From positions 5,022,001 to 5,086,000 of the forward strand of contig NZ_CP029480.1 in the NCBI RefSeq assembly GCF_003258705.1: 64,000 nucleotides of DNA, in the 5' to 3' direction. This DNA is from Arcticibacterium luteifluviistationis (GTDB lineage: Bacteria; Bacteroidota; Bacteroidia; Cytophagales; Spirosomataceae). Under the pieces are notes generated by a model, which was given only the letters and a program-made list of their open reading frames with translations, had not been told where the DNA came from and did no database searches. Numbering within the stretch: the stretch's first letter is position 1; the number at the start of each line of letters is the position of its first letter. The translations under genes were made by a program, and so were the position numbers. This document shows, one piece after another, positions 15,991 to 24,360 of this stretch.

Positions 15991-17055
15991 TTATATAATA
16001 TTTAATATGTTATCAATATCAATCTGCCTTAAAATATCTCTGTTCATTTTTGCCCTTTGGTGTTTGAGGATACTCTTTCTATCGATTGCGATGTCTTTTA
16101 GCAGCAATTCTTTAAAGTCATTTTCAAATTCAGTTCCAACATGTTTTTTATTCTTCCAAAACAAATCAACAAGTTGGTTAGCAGTTTCAAAATGATTAGC
16201 GTAACGAGCGTTAAGGTTTAAGTCATTCAATGTGATATCAAGTAATTTTGAATTTATCTTTTGAATTTCAATACAATCCAAAGGGTCGCCAAGTAAGACC
16301 GTCAATGATATCCTAAATTTATAATTATCATCAAAGGCTTCATGATATGGATTTATATGCGTTTCAATTGAAAAAGGCTTATCTCCTTTATCGCCTGAAT
16401 TACAATCGTGGCATGAAGGAACTAGATTGAAAAAAGAAACAGCAAAAAATGGATTCAACGATTTAGGATAAAAATGATCTAAATCAAGATATGCCTTCAA
16501 TTTAGTTACGGCTGAAGAGTTGCTTCTAAGTTTTACAATATTAAGTTTATTATCATTACAATACGGACAAGTAGCTGACTCAAAACCAATTATTTTAAAT
16601 AATTCTTTACAAAACTCAGAGCCTCTAAAAAAAGCATAATTGAAAATTGTTTCTGATAGTAATTTACCAAATGGAGTTTGAGAATAGTTACCGGGAGTTC
16701 CTGTAAATAAATCATTCGGCTCTAAGATACTGAAGATATCAGCCTTAATTGCTGAAAAACTAATAGGTCTCGATATTACAATTCTTTTTAGTTCTTTTGC
16801 TTCTTTTGCCAAGAGAAAATCAAAAAAAGATTTTTGACGTTTTGCAAATGCCAAATTATCTTTTGCATACTCTTCTCGATAAAGTTCACATTCTGTTTTT
16901 TCTCGATATTTTTTACATTTTTCAATCAATGAGTTCTGCTTAAAACCCTTACCATTGGCTAGTTTTTTATTCAATTCTTCCCAATGCTTTAGTGCCAAAC
17001 CATCCAGAAATGCTTCAGCATCGGTTCTATTTAAGTGCTCTTGAATTTTAATCAT
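15991..17055 (-). CDS. ptuB: HNH endonuclease, PtuB-like (Septu-type defence)
   Basis: With ATG at 17055 the protein has 354 residues; a TTG two codons upstream is the only alternative. The catalytic region is a zinc-framed HNH domain: CPYC (C163, C166), then DLDHFYPKS with H194, NLVPSCHDCN with C215 and C218, and a following Lys/Asp-rich turn. The order CxxC-H-N-CxxC is that of PtuB-type nucleases. About 150 residues precede it and 130 follow, so it is longer than the simplest PtuB proteins. The start overlaps the end of the upstream ATPase gene by eight bases (ATGATTAA), which implies coupled translation. In known Septu systems the ATPase and the nuclease form a complex that restricts phage; here this is inferred from pairing and motifs. 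Confidence 0.75.
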   Translation of the reverse strand: MIKIQEHLNRTDAEAFLDGLALKHWEELNKKLANGKGFKQNSLIEKCKKYREKTECELYREEYAKDNLAFAKRQKSFFDFLLAKEAKELKRIVISRPISFSAIKADIFSILEPNDLFTGTPGNYSQTPFGKLLSETIFNYAFFRGSEFCKELFKIIGFESATCPYCNDNKLNIVKLRSNSSAVTKLKAYLDLDHFYPKSLNPFFAVSFFNLVPSCHDCNSGDKGDKPFSIETHINPYHEAFDDNYKFRISLTVLLGDPLDCIEIQKINSKLLDITLNDLNLNARYANHFETANQLVDLFWKNKKHVGTEFENDFKELLLKDIAIDRKSILKHQRAKMNRDILRQIDIDNILNII

Positions 17056-18751
17056 TTTCAAGAATCTTTTTAATGCGAAATTGAATTACATCATCACCAA
17101 TAATGTTTGCTAGTTTCATAAATCCCTTCTTGTCCTTCAAACTTATTTGCTTGCTTTCAACCGAATCAATAAGACTTTTAATTTTGTTGTAAGCGAAATC
17201 ACTAGTTCTTTTCTTACCTAAGAAAAAGGGTTCAGCGTACAAATCATAAAGATTGCCCCCAAATGTATTTGTTCTCAGTTCAATTCCATCCTGAGAGGAA
17301 CCTGTAAATGATTTATCCAAGATGGTTATGTTTTGTTTAGGCAAGTCGGAAAGCAAAAAGGGAGAATGTGAAGTCAATAACAACTGGATATTGCCAGAAA
17401 AAATGGTTGGTAAAACAGTTAGTAATTTATCGAAAAATTCAATTTGCCACATAGGATGAAGATAAAGGTCTCCCTCATCAATGCAAAGAAGTAAGTTGTT
17501 TTGCCGCGTATATCTTAATTCCTGATAAAGTGAGGAAAATAAATTTAAGTAAGCTTTATGGCCGGAACTAATTCCAATCCAGTTAATATCAAATACACTA
17601 TTTTGACCAAAAAGCGTGATATAATCGTTTATAAATATTTTTGAATACGCCGATTTATAATTGAATATAAAATATTCAATTCCTCTACTTCTTGCACCTT
17701 CAGAGCTGTATTCAATGTTTAATTCGCTTACTGTTATTTTTAGTTTTTTAAGAAAATCAATTTGCTTCAATATCCTTTCAAATTCACTTTCCAACTTCTG
17801 CCTCTCCGAGATTATACTTGGTTGTTCTAAATCCATATTAGAAAACTCATTGTATAAAAAATCAATTAACTTCTCAGAAATATCTTCTGTTTTTAGACTA
17901 AATAATGAACGAATGAACTGTTCAAAATCTCTAAATATAACCCTATCGGCATTCTCCCTATTTCGATTTCTTCTAGAGTAAATATTGTAAATTTCAAAAA
18001 AATACCCGAATCTTAGTAAGTGAATAAATTTATTTTCCGGCCTAATATTTCTAAGTCTATCTCTAAAAATAATTTTCAATTCCCTAATTACTCTATAATT
18101 GCCTCCATAAATATTCTTTTCGTGTGATGCGTTAAACCTATTTATCCATACTTTACTGGTTAACTGAATTTGTGTTGGTAAATCAATATTTAGAGAAGAA
18201 AATATTTTGGATTTTATCAATCTAATCTGCTTCTCGAAGTCTGTTATTTTCTCTCTTCTTAAAAAGTGTTGGCGATTAAATAAGTTGTTCACAGAAATGT
18301 CTGACACCTCCTTGTCAAATTCATTTCTTCTCTCGTCAAATACATTGGAGAAAAAAACAACTTTGAGAGGATTAATAGAACCTATGTAATTCTCAAATGA
18401 AATTTCAAAATCGGCTTGGGGCCTTGAAATATTGGAAAAAGAATGATGACAGATCAATTTATTCCCTTCTTTAACGATAACAAAGAAGTTTGTTTGTAAT
18501 GATGTTTTAGCTCCCTTCAACAATTTACATACCAATTCAACCGCATTACTTTTACCAGAGCCATTTTTGCCAATAACTCCAACTACATCGTTTATTCTTT
18601 CACCAAAAAAGTTGGGGGGCAATGGCTCTACATCCTTCTTAGATAATATCCTATTTTCTGCATCAAATTTAAATTTGTGAGAACTTGAAAGGTTGAAACC
18701 AAAGTTTTCAAAATTTCTAAATTTCTCTACCCATATATAACTAATATTCAT
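17048..18751 (-). CDS. ptuA: AAA-family ATPase, PtuA-like (Septu-type defence)
   Basis: The 567-residue protein has a RecF/SMC-type split ATPase fold. The Walker A motif GKNGSGKS lies at 61-68, after NDVVGVI. A long helical and AT-rich-encoded middle section (about 120-370) follows, then an ISSGHKAYLNLFSSLY signature-like segment. The Walker B sequence LLLCIDEGDLYLHP has D425 and E426, and a LLTSHSPFLLSDLP switch segment comes after. This layout is that of PtuA and related OLD-like ATPases. With the overlapping HNH gene it makes a two-gene Septu-like cassette. No reverse transcriptase or msr/msd-like RNA is adjacent, so it does not look like a retron-associated PtuAB. The cassette is AT-rich and flanked by repeats, which fits horizontal acquisition. 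Confidence 0.78.
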   Translation of the reverse strand: MNISYIWVEKFRNFENFGFNLSSSHKFKFDAENRILSKKDVEPLPPNFFGERINDVVGVIGKNGSGKSNAVELVCKLLKGAKTSLQTNFFVIVKEGNKLICHHSFSNISRPQADFEISFENYIGSINPLKVVFFSNVFDERRNEFDKEVSDISVNNLFNRQHFLRREKITDFEKQIRLIKSKIFSSLNIDLPTQIQLTSKVWINRFNASHEKNIYGGNYRVIRELKIIFRDRLRNIRPENKFIHLLRFGYFFEIYNIYSRRNRNRENADRVIFRDFEQFIRSLFSLKTEDISEKLIDFLYNEFSNMDLEQPSIISERQKLESEFERILKQIDFLKKLKITVSELNIEYSSEGARSRGIEYFIFNYKSAYSKIFINDYITLFGQNSVFDINWIGISSGHKAYLNLFSSLYQELRYTRQNNLLLCIDEGDLYLHPMWQIEFFDKLLTVLPTIFSGNIQLLLTSHSPFLLSDLPKQNITILDKSFTGSSQDGIELRTNTFGGNLYDLYAEPFFLGKKRTSDFAYNKIKSLIDSVESKQISLKDKKGFMKLANIIGDDVIQFRIKKILEND

Positions 18752-18932
18752 TTTCTATTCTTAAAAGTCGTTTGTAAAGATATATTTATGTTACTCCAAA
18801 GCGGTCATTAAAGTGGTAGCAAAACAAAGAAGTAAAATGAAGCTATTGTGTGGTTTGACTCTTTAAAATTAAGAGCTTTTAGCGAAGGGAACTAATGCTG
18901 TGGAAAAGTTTAGAAATTATAGATTTTAGGAA

Positions 18933-18970
18933 GCCGCAGAGTCAGCAAGCTTGACTCTGCGAGGGGAATA
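18933..18970. repeat. Palindromic repeat, copy 2, right of the ATPase/HNH cassette
   Basis: The sequence starts GCCGCAGAGTCAGCAAGCTT and continues GACTCTGCGAGGGGAATA. The arms GCAGAGTCA / TGACTCTGC are a perfect 9-bp inverted repeat. It is in the same orientation as copy 1 at 15888, about 3.05 kb away. Confidence 0.82.
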
Positions 18971-19022
18971 AACGCTGGGTTACACCCACCGCTATTAATA
19001 TTAAGCCCCGCTGGGGCTAAAA
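18971..19022. repeat. REP-like palindrome cluster
   Basis: Directly after repeat copy 2 there are two more small hairpins: GGGT-TAC-ACCC at about 18977-18987, and TTAAGCCCC-GCT-GGGGCTAA at about 19001-19020. GC-rich hairpins of this kind between AT-rich genes are typical REP-like intergenic elements. No transposase accompanies them. Confidence 0.6.
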
Positions 19023-19042
19023 TAAAGGTTTTCAAATCTAGT

Positions 19043-19396
19043 CTAACAAACCTCTATCAATTCTATATCACGGTTTACGGATAGACTGAGCATGTCGTTA
19101 ATTCTCCTTTTTGACACTTTTATAAGCTCGTCATTATTAAGTTTCGCTTGCATTCTCCTGCCGTTTCGGTATAAAGATTTTACGCAGCTCATATTCACTA
19201 CGGCGTTTCGGTCTGTTCTGTAAAAACCGTGGATAGACAGCCGCTGCTCTAACAAACCAATGGTTGTGGCCACTAGCACTTCTTTACCACTTTTGAAGAA
19301 AATTTGTGTGTAGTTTTCTCTGGCTTCTAGCTTTAGTAAGTCTTTTGGCTGAGCGAAGAGATGCCCGCCTATTCTGATTTTCTGTATTGTTTTCAT
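19043..19396 (-). CDS. Single-domain LytTR DNA-binding protein
   Basis: The likely start is ATG at 19396 (MKTIQKIRIGGH), giving 117 residues; a TTG eight codons earlier would add a poorly conserved leader. The protein is essentially only a LytTR domain: LLKLEARENYTQIFFKSGKE, LLEQRLSIHGFYRTDRNAVV and KVSKRRINDML are its typical strands. There is no receiver domain, so activity is not controlled by a fused phosphorylation site. It follows the 785-residue surface protein gene on the same strand. A copy of the shared upstream element lies 55-90 bp before its start. Confidence 0.85.
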   Translation of the reverse strand: MKTIQKIRIGGHLFAQPKDLLKLEARENYTQIFFKSGKEVLVATTIGLLEQRLSIHGFYRTDRNAVVNMSCVKSLYRNGRRMQAKLNNDELIKVSKRRINDMLSLSVNRDIELIEVC

Positions 19397-19449
19397 AAGC
19401 CTTAAACATTTGATAATCAAAGTTCAAGAATTACTTAAAGCGAAAATAT

Positions 19450-19487
19450 CGTGTAAATAGGGGTAAATAAACCGTAAAATAGAATTC
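19450..19487 (-). promoter_or_regulatory. Shared upstream element before the LytTR gene, with direct repeats
   Basis: On the plus strand CGTGTAAATAG (19450-19460) and CCGTAAAATAG (19472-19482) are direct repeats 21 bp apart, with a third GGTAAATAA between them. The same pair occurs at 21880-21912. Two direct repeats two helical turns apart is the usual form of a LytTR binding site. Confidence 0.5.
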
Positions 19488-21844
19488 TAGAAACCATTCC
19501 AAGCATCGAGAATAGAACCAGCTTGAATCTCTAAAACTGCTCCAGTTACAGTTTCAATTTTATTAGCCTTTGCCCGAAAGGGCTGCTCAACAACTACACT
19601 TTTCCCGGCAGGTATAATAACATTTGAGCAATTAGTGGGTACGTAATTTAAGTCCCAGTTTTCATCTTTGAACCAATCATTAGAGAGCGTTCCTGTAAAA
19701 GTATTAGTGGCTACAGAGCTACAAGGTTCCATCTCCTCCCATTCTAATTCAAATGTTCTCAATGGACAGGAAGGTTTATGGCTAGTGGTAAAAAAGAGTG
19801 AAAATGCACCATTGTTTTCTTTAATACCAGTGAGGGCATTGTTACTAAAAGTTCCTGCCAAAATGCTTAAAGCCGAATCATAATAAAAGTTAGTTTCTAA
19901 GAATGAGGGCGAAGAACCCGCTAGGAAGATTGGACTTTCGGCAATTCCCGAAGATATACGACCACTTAATTTCCTTGAAATATACCCTGAATTTATTCCT
20001 TGGAAATTGATTGAACCTGAAGTATTTAAGAAAACTCCCCGATTTATCAAATCAGACATTTCATGGATATTATTAAAAGGATCTATATGATAGTTCTGAA
20101 TAAGTCCATAATTAACGGCAGAGTCATAAGGTGTAGCTACATTAAAGCTTACTTTAAACCTTACATAAGACTTAAGCACACCACACGAATCATTCGTAAA
20201 GCGTCCTCCGGTCATAGCCATTTCCCCTTCAGTTGACTCATCAAGCTCTATAAGTCCGTCATTATAAAAATTCCCTGTACTCCAAATACTACGATTAGTT
20301 GAAGTAGTATTTGTGAATTTAACCTTATGATTATTTTCAAAGCTACCTTGAATTTGAATCAAGATACTTTCAGAAGAACTGTTTTTGACATTCAAATTCC
20401 CATTGTTTATAAACAAGGCTGCGGCAATATCCGAATAAGCTTTTTCTTTGATTTTCCGAAACTCTAGCGTTCCATTATTTTCTGTATATCCTCCAAAATT
20501 ATAAATGGCTTTAGGTATTCTTTTTAATAAAATCATACCATTATTTACCAGGCTATCAAAATTCCCAATAGCGTAGTAATAGCTCGTATTAGAAGTAAGA
20601 CTATCCAGAATGAGCTCAGCATTCACAGTTTGTTCTAATTTTCCAGAAACAATATGTATTCCATACACATAATTTATTACGCCCGAACCACTATCATGCC
20701 CTAAGTTTGAGATAAGAAAAGACCCATTATTTTTGAATAGGCCGTGCTTTTTAATGGAGAGAGCGGTAGACTTATGAGCCAAATCCATTTTCAATGTTCC
20801 ATTATTCACAAAAGTAGAGCTATCCACATTGATAATTTGCTCAAAAGGTGCATTCAGCGAGTCAATAAGAATTATCCCGTCATTATAAAAAAACGAATTC
20901 TGGGCTAAATTGATTGATTTATAACCAGTTTCGAAAATATAAAGGGTGTCTTCATTTACCATTGTGGCCGAATCGCCTAAGATGGAAATAACGGTAGCAG
21001 CCGAATTCTTAATGTAATTTTTATTGACTAAAGTCCCTCCGTCTTTTATCTCAATTAAGCCATTCAAATTCATTATACCCGTGGTACTATTCTCAAATTT
21101 GGCTTCATTACCCACAACTTGCAAGCTATGAACCTGTGTTCCTACAAAACTGAACTCGCCTTGGTTTTCAACATAACCTTGGCCCGAAACTAATAAGACG
21201 GATAAGCTGCCATCATGGTAATAAAGCCCCTTATTCAGGAAAGTACCTGTGTTAGCAAAAGCTTGAGCATTGGTATAATAATGAGTCTTGAAAGTGCCAT
21301 TATTTTGAAAAAAGCCTTCATTATTGATAAATTCAACATGGCAAGTACTCAAATCTACAATAGCATTTTGTGCCACAGTAAAAGTGCCTTTATTACTTAT
21401 CCCAATCTCATTAACTCTATCTGTTTGAATTAGTCCAAACCCAAGGTTTTGTAAACTTTGGCCCAAGCCTACCACAATGCCGTTAGTTCCCGCGTCCTCT
21501 ATCAAAAGGTCACCTCTATTGATTAGATTACCACTTTCTAAGTCACATGAAGTACCAGTGGAAAAGGCTATTTTAAAAGTCGTGCCTGCGGATATACGCA
21601 GGTAGTTATTTTTATCAATTTCCAGACTTTTAATAGTCACACTAGCTAGCGTCATTGATACACTATCCTTTGCAGGATCTGAGGCCGCAATAAGAACATC
21701 ATCTGTACTTTTTGGAAGTGTAAAAGTGTTCCAATTATTAACATCAGACCAAGACAGGCCGTCACCGTCACCTGTCCAAATAATGCTTTGAGCATTGACT
21801 AAAATGGGCAAACTCATCAGAAGCAACATCATGTTCTTTTTCAT
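19487..21844 (-). CDS. Secreted repeat protein, surface family member A
   Basis: With ATG at 21844 (MKKNMMLLLMSLPILVNAQ) it has 785 residues and a signal peptide. The mature N-terminus has the family head module IIWTGDGDGLSWSDVNNWNT followed by a P-x4-D-V-x-I turn. The middle is a long run of short units of the type N-x-G-x-F-x-N-x-G-x-I, which would stack as a beta-helix or solenoid. Near the end comes FTGTLSNDWFKDENW, YVPTNC and VIIPAGKS, a second copy of the head-like module. I see no T9SS sorting domain of the common type. It is most likely an exported surface or adhesin-like protein; function unknown. The LytTR gene follows downstream. Confidence 0.75.
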   Translation of the reverse strand: MKKNMMLLLMSLPILVNAQSIIWTGDGDGLSWSDVNNWNTFTLPKSTDDVLIAASDPAKDSVSMTLASVTIKSLEIDKNNYLRISAGTTFKIAFSTGTSCDLESGNLINRGDLLIEDAGTNGIVVGLGQSLQNLGFGLIQTDRVNEIGISNKGTFTVAQNAIVDLSTCHVEFINNEGFFQNNGTFKTHYYTNAQAFANTGTFLNKGLYYHDGSLSVLLVSGQGYVENQGEFSFVGTQVHSLQVVGNEAKFENSTTGIMNLNGLIEIKDGGTLVNKNYIKNSAATVISILGDSATMVNEDTLYIFETGYKSINLAQNSFFYNDGIILIDSLNAPFEQIINVDSSTFVNNGTLKMDLAHKSTALSIKKHGLFKNNGSFLISNLGHDSGSGVINYVYGIHIVSGKLEQTVNAELILDSLTSNTSYYYAIGNFDSLVNNGMILLKRIPKAIYNFGGYTENNGTLEFRKIKEKAYSDIAAALFINNGNLNVKNSSSESILIQIQGSFENNHKVKFTNTTSTNRSIWSTGNFYNDGLIELDESTEGEMAMTGGRFTNDSCGVLKSYVRFKVSFNVATPYDSAVNYGLIQNYHIDPFNNIHEMSDLINRGVFLNTSGSINFQGINSGYISRKLSGRISSGIAESPIFLAGSSPSFLETNFYYDSALSILAGTFSNNALTGIKENNGAFSLFFTTSHKPSCPLRTFELEWEEMEPCSSVATNTFTGTLSNDWFKDENWDLNYVPTNCSNVIIPAGKSVVVEQPFRAKANKIETVTGAVLEIQAGSILDAWNGF

Positions 21845-21879
21845 GATTAAAATTACTAAGCTGAACATTTAAATGCCAT

Positions 21880-21917
21880 CGTGTAAATAGGGATTTATTG
21901 ACCGTAAAATGGAAAAC
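21880..21917 (-). promoter_or_regulatory. Shared upstream element before surface protein A
   Basis: The plus strand carries CGTGTAAATAG (21880-21890) and CCGTAAAATGGAAAAC (21902-21917). Read on the minus strand the latter is GTTTTCCATTTTACGG, matching the element found before the other surface genes. It ends about 36 bp before the ATG at 21844. Confidence 0.55.
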
Positions 21918-21948
21918 GTGCCCTTATAGCTTTGACACCCTACTACAG

Positions 21949-21982
21949 AAAAAGCACCTAAACAGATGTAATAGGTGCTTTT
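21949..21982. terminator. Terminator after the SulP gene
   Basis: AAAAGCACCT and AGGTGCTTTT form a perfect 10-bp stem with T-runs usable on both strands. It lies 24 bp past the stop of the sulfate-type transporter gene, which is on the minus strand. Confidence 0.85.
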
Positions 21983-22005
21983 AAATGGTCTACTAAGAAG
22001 AGAGC

Positions 22006-23535
22006 TTATATTTTATCTGCCATAATATGATACGTTGGGTCTTCCAATACATTTACTTCAATTATATCATCGGCATTTTCCAATAACAGCTTACAGTCAG
22101 GGCTCAAGTGACGTAAATGCACTTTCTTGCCTACTTTCAAATAGCGTTCTGTGATCTTATTTAATGCCTCAATGGCCGACATATCAACCACTCTACTCTC
22201 TTTAAAATCAATCACTATCTCGTCTGGGTCGTTAAGGATATCAAACTTCTCATTAAAAGCCGTTACTGAAGCAAAAAACAATGGCCCATATATTTCGTAA
22301 TGCTTTACGCCTTTTTCATCTATTGATTTTCTTGCTCTAATACGTCTAGCACTATCATACGCAAAAACCAATGCCGCTATAATTACACCCACTATTACGG
22401 CTAAAGCTAAATTGTGCAAAAAGACCGTTACTAAAGTCACTGTTACTAACACAAAAATATCCGACTTAGGCATTTTATTAAATGTCCTTAAACTGGCCCA
22501 CTCAAAAGTCCCAATGGCTACCATAATCATTAAGCCAGTAAGAGCTGCCATGGGCAGTTGCTCTATCAAGCTTGCACCAAACATTACAAATAATAATAAG
22601 GCCACGGCTGCCACAATTCCAGAAAGCCTAGCTCTGGCTCCATTAGAAATGTTGATAAGGCTTTGCCCCAACATAGCACAGCCTCCCATACCAGAAAACA
22701 TGCCTGACAAAATATTGGCAGCACCCTGAGCCACCGCTTCTTTATTACCTCTACCACGCGTTTCGGTAATTTCATCAATAATATTTAAGGTCAACAAACT
22801 CTCAATTAATCCTACACCAGCCATGATAGCTGCATAAGGGAAAATCAAAACTAGGGTATCAAAGCTGAAAGGTACATTAGGAATATGAAATGGTGGAAAA
22901 CCACCTTGAATAGAAGCAATATCTCCAACCGTTTTGGTGTCAATTCCGAAAACTAATACAATTCCAAAAACCGCTAAAATGGCAACCAGCGAAGCAGGAA
23001 TGGCTCTAGTAAGTTTAGGCAATCCCCAAATAATGAGCATGGTTAATAGTACCAGACCCAGTAAAATATATAAAGACTGCCCTGTTAACCAATTTCCTGA
23101 AGCGTCTTTAAACTGGTCTAACTGCGACATAAAAATGATGATGGCCAAACCATTTACAAAACCGAAAATCACGGGATGAGGCACTAATCGCATCAATTTT
23201 CCCAACCTAAACACTCCTGCCAAAATTTGAATAATACCTGCTAAAATCACCGTGGCGAATATGTATTCAGGACCATGTGAGAGAGACAGAGCAACTATCA
23301 CAACTGCCACGGCCCCAGTAGCCCCTGAAATCATACCAGGCCTTCCGCCCAATATTGAGGTAACCAAACCCATTACGAAAGCGGCATAAAGCCCTGTTAG
23401 CGGAGACAAACCAGCTATTAAAGCAAAAGCTACTGCCTCAGGCACTAAAGCCAAGGCCACAGTTAAGCCAGATAAAACCTCTGTTTTATAATCGATTTTT
23501 TGTTTAAAGTCGAATAAGTTTAAATACTTTTTCAT
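22006..23535 (-). CDS. SulP-family anion transporter with STAS domain
   Basis: The 509-residue inner membrane protein opens with the SulP signature region (EVLSGLTVALALVPEAVAFALIAGLSPLTGLYAAF) and has about 11-14 hydrophobic helices to residue 400. A C-terminal STAS domain follows at about 410-505 (EIVIDFKESRVVDMSAIEALNKI). SulP proteins carry sulfate, bicarbonate or related anions, usually with protons or sodium. The exact substrate cannot be told from sequence. Length and layout are normal for the prokaryotic branch. It is transcribed alone and ends at a strong terminator. Confidence 0.93.
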   Translation of the reverse strand: MKKYLNLFDFKQKIDYKTEVLSGLTVALALVPEAVAFALIAGLSPLTGLYAAFVMGLVTSILGGRPGMISGATGAVAVVIVALSLSHGPEYIFATVILAGIIQILAGVFRLGKLMRLVPHPVIFGFVNGLAIIIFMSQLDQFKDASGNWLTGQSLYILLGLVLLTMLIIWGLPKLTRAIPASLVAILAVFGIVLVFGIDTKTVGDIASIQGGFPPFHIPNVPFSFDTLVLIFPYAAIMAGVGLIESLLTLNIIDEITETRGRGNKEAVAQGAANILSGMFSGMGGCAMLGQSLINISNGARARLSGIVAAVALLLFVMFGASLIEQLPMAALTGLMIMVAIGTFEWASLRTFNKMPKSDIFVLVTVTLVTVFLHNLALAVIVGVIIAALVFAYDSARRIRARKSIDEKGVKHYEIYGPLFFASVTAFNEKFDILNDPDEIVIDFKESRVVDMSAIEALNKITERYLKVGKKVHLRHLSPDCKLLLENADDIIEVNVLEDPTYHIMADKI

Positions 23536-23874
23536 AGTACAAACACTATAAATGAATTAACATTTATATCAATACAGTTTAATGAATATAATGATTTAGA
23601 CAGCTCTGATAGAGCCAGAAGGTAGGTGTGAAATAGTATGCTAATGCGGAGTAGCCACAGGCAAATTCAAATGGTATGTTGTTTCTTTCCTTGTCATTCT
23701 TAGGTGTTGTAAAAATAAGGCATTTCTTAAAAGAAGCCCTACTTAATTAAATTATTTACAATAATATAAAAGTGCTTCTTAACCTATTTCTGCCTCGCTC
23801 TCTAATAATAAAGTAGCACAATCGTTTGATGATTTGTATTATTAAAAATCACCTTTAAGTCTGTAATTAATTCT
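23536..23874. other. Intergenic region between divergent genes
   Basis: This 339-bp AT-rich gap lies between the divergent SulP and small membrane protein genes and must hold both promoters. I found no exact TAnnTTTG box and no coding frame or clear hairpin. Confidence 0.35.
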
Positions 23875-24300
23875 ATGAATCTCAAAAATATTGGAGCCAT
23901 AATCATACTTGGTATAACAGACGCTTATCTCATTAGCCACCCTAACCTGATAGGTAAGCTTGGCGTATTTATTTTCAAATACAGCATGATTAAGACCTTC
24001 CCGAGTGCTCTTATCACCGTTTTCATAACACTCGGAATATGTAGTGGAATTACTTATTTGATAGAAAAGAACGGAGCTAAAACATGGGCTAAATATCTGC
24101 TATGGACTTGCACAGTCCTTTCTCTTTTTATTTTAGCTCAGGTAATTTACAAATTCAGTAGCGGAGCATATGCCCGAACAGGAAAACCATTTGTTTGGGG
24201 TTTGATTTTATTACCAACCTTAATGCTTTACCTTTTTGGTACAGCATGGTTCACCTCAAAAGCAACGGAAACCAATACACCCGAAAAAGAGGAGTTATAA
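23875..24300 (+). CDS. Small membrane protein of unknown function
   Basis: The protein has 141 residues and four hydrophobic helices, roughly residues 5-22, 40-62, 72-92 and 104-126 (for example FPSALITVFITLGICSGITYLI and GLILLPTLMLYLFGTAWF). It ends in an acidic, soluble tail (ATETNTPEKEEL). I do not recognise the family. It stands alone between the divergent SulP gene and the convergent desaturase gene, with which it shares a terminator. The protein-like composition and the separate position support a real gene. Confidence 0.7.
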   Translation: MNLKNIGAIIILGITDAYLISHPNLIGKLGVFIFKYSMIKTFPSALITVFITLGICSGITYLIEKNGAKTWAKYLLWTCTVLSLFILAQVIYKFSSGAYARTGKPFVWGLILLPTLMLYLFGTAWFTSKATETNTPEKEEL

Positions 24301-24306
24301 AACAAA

Positions 24307-24338
24307 AAAACACCTGCGGCAAATGCAACAGGCGTTTT
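24307..24338. terminator. Shared terminator between convergent genes
   Basis: AAAACACCTG and CAGGCGTTTT make a 10-bp stem with one mismatch. It lies between the stop at 24300 and the convergent desaturase stop at 24361. Confidence 0.7.
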
Positions 24339-24360
24339 CAATCACGAGTCTACTATCAAT

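Noticed and set aside
15830-16195. Plus-strand open frame after the radical SAM gene
   Set aside because: It overlaps the PtuB-like gene on the other strand and has low-complexity hydrophobic content; the repeat at 15888 explains part of it.
15991-18751. Retron with PtuAB effector
   Set aside because: No reverse transcriptase gene and no msr/msd-like RNA structure is found on either side of the pair.
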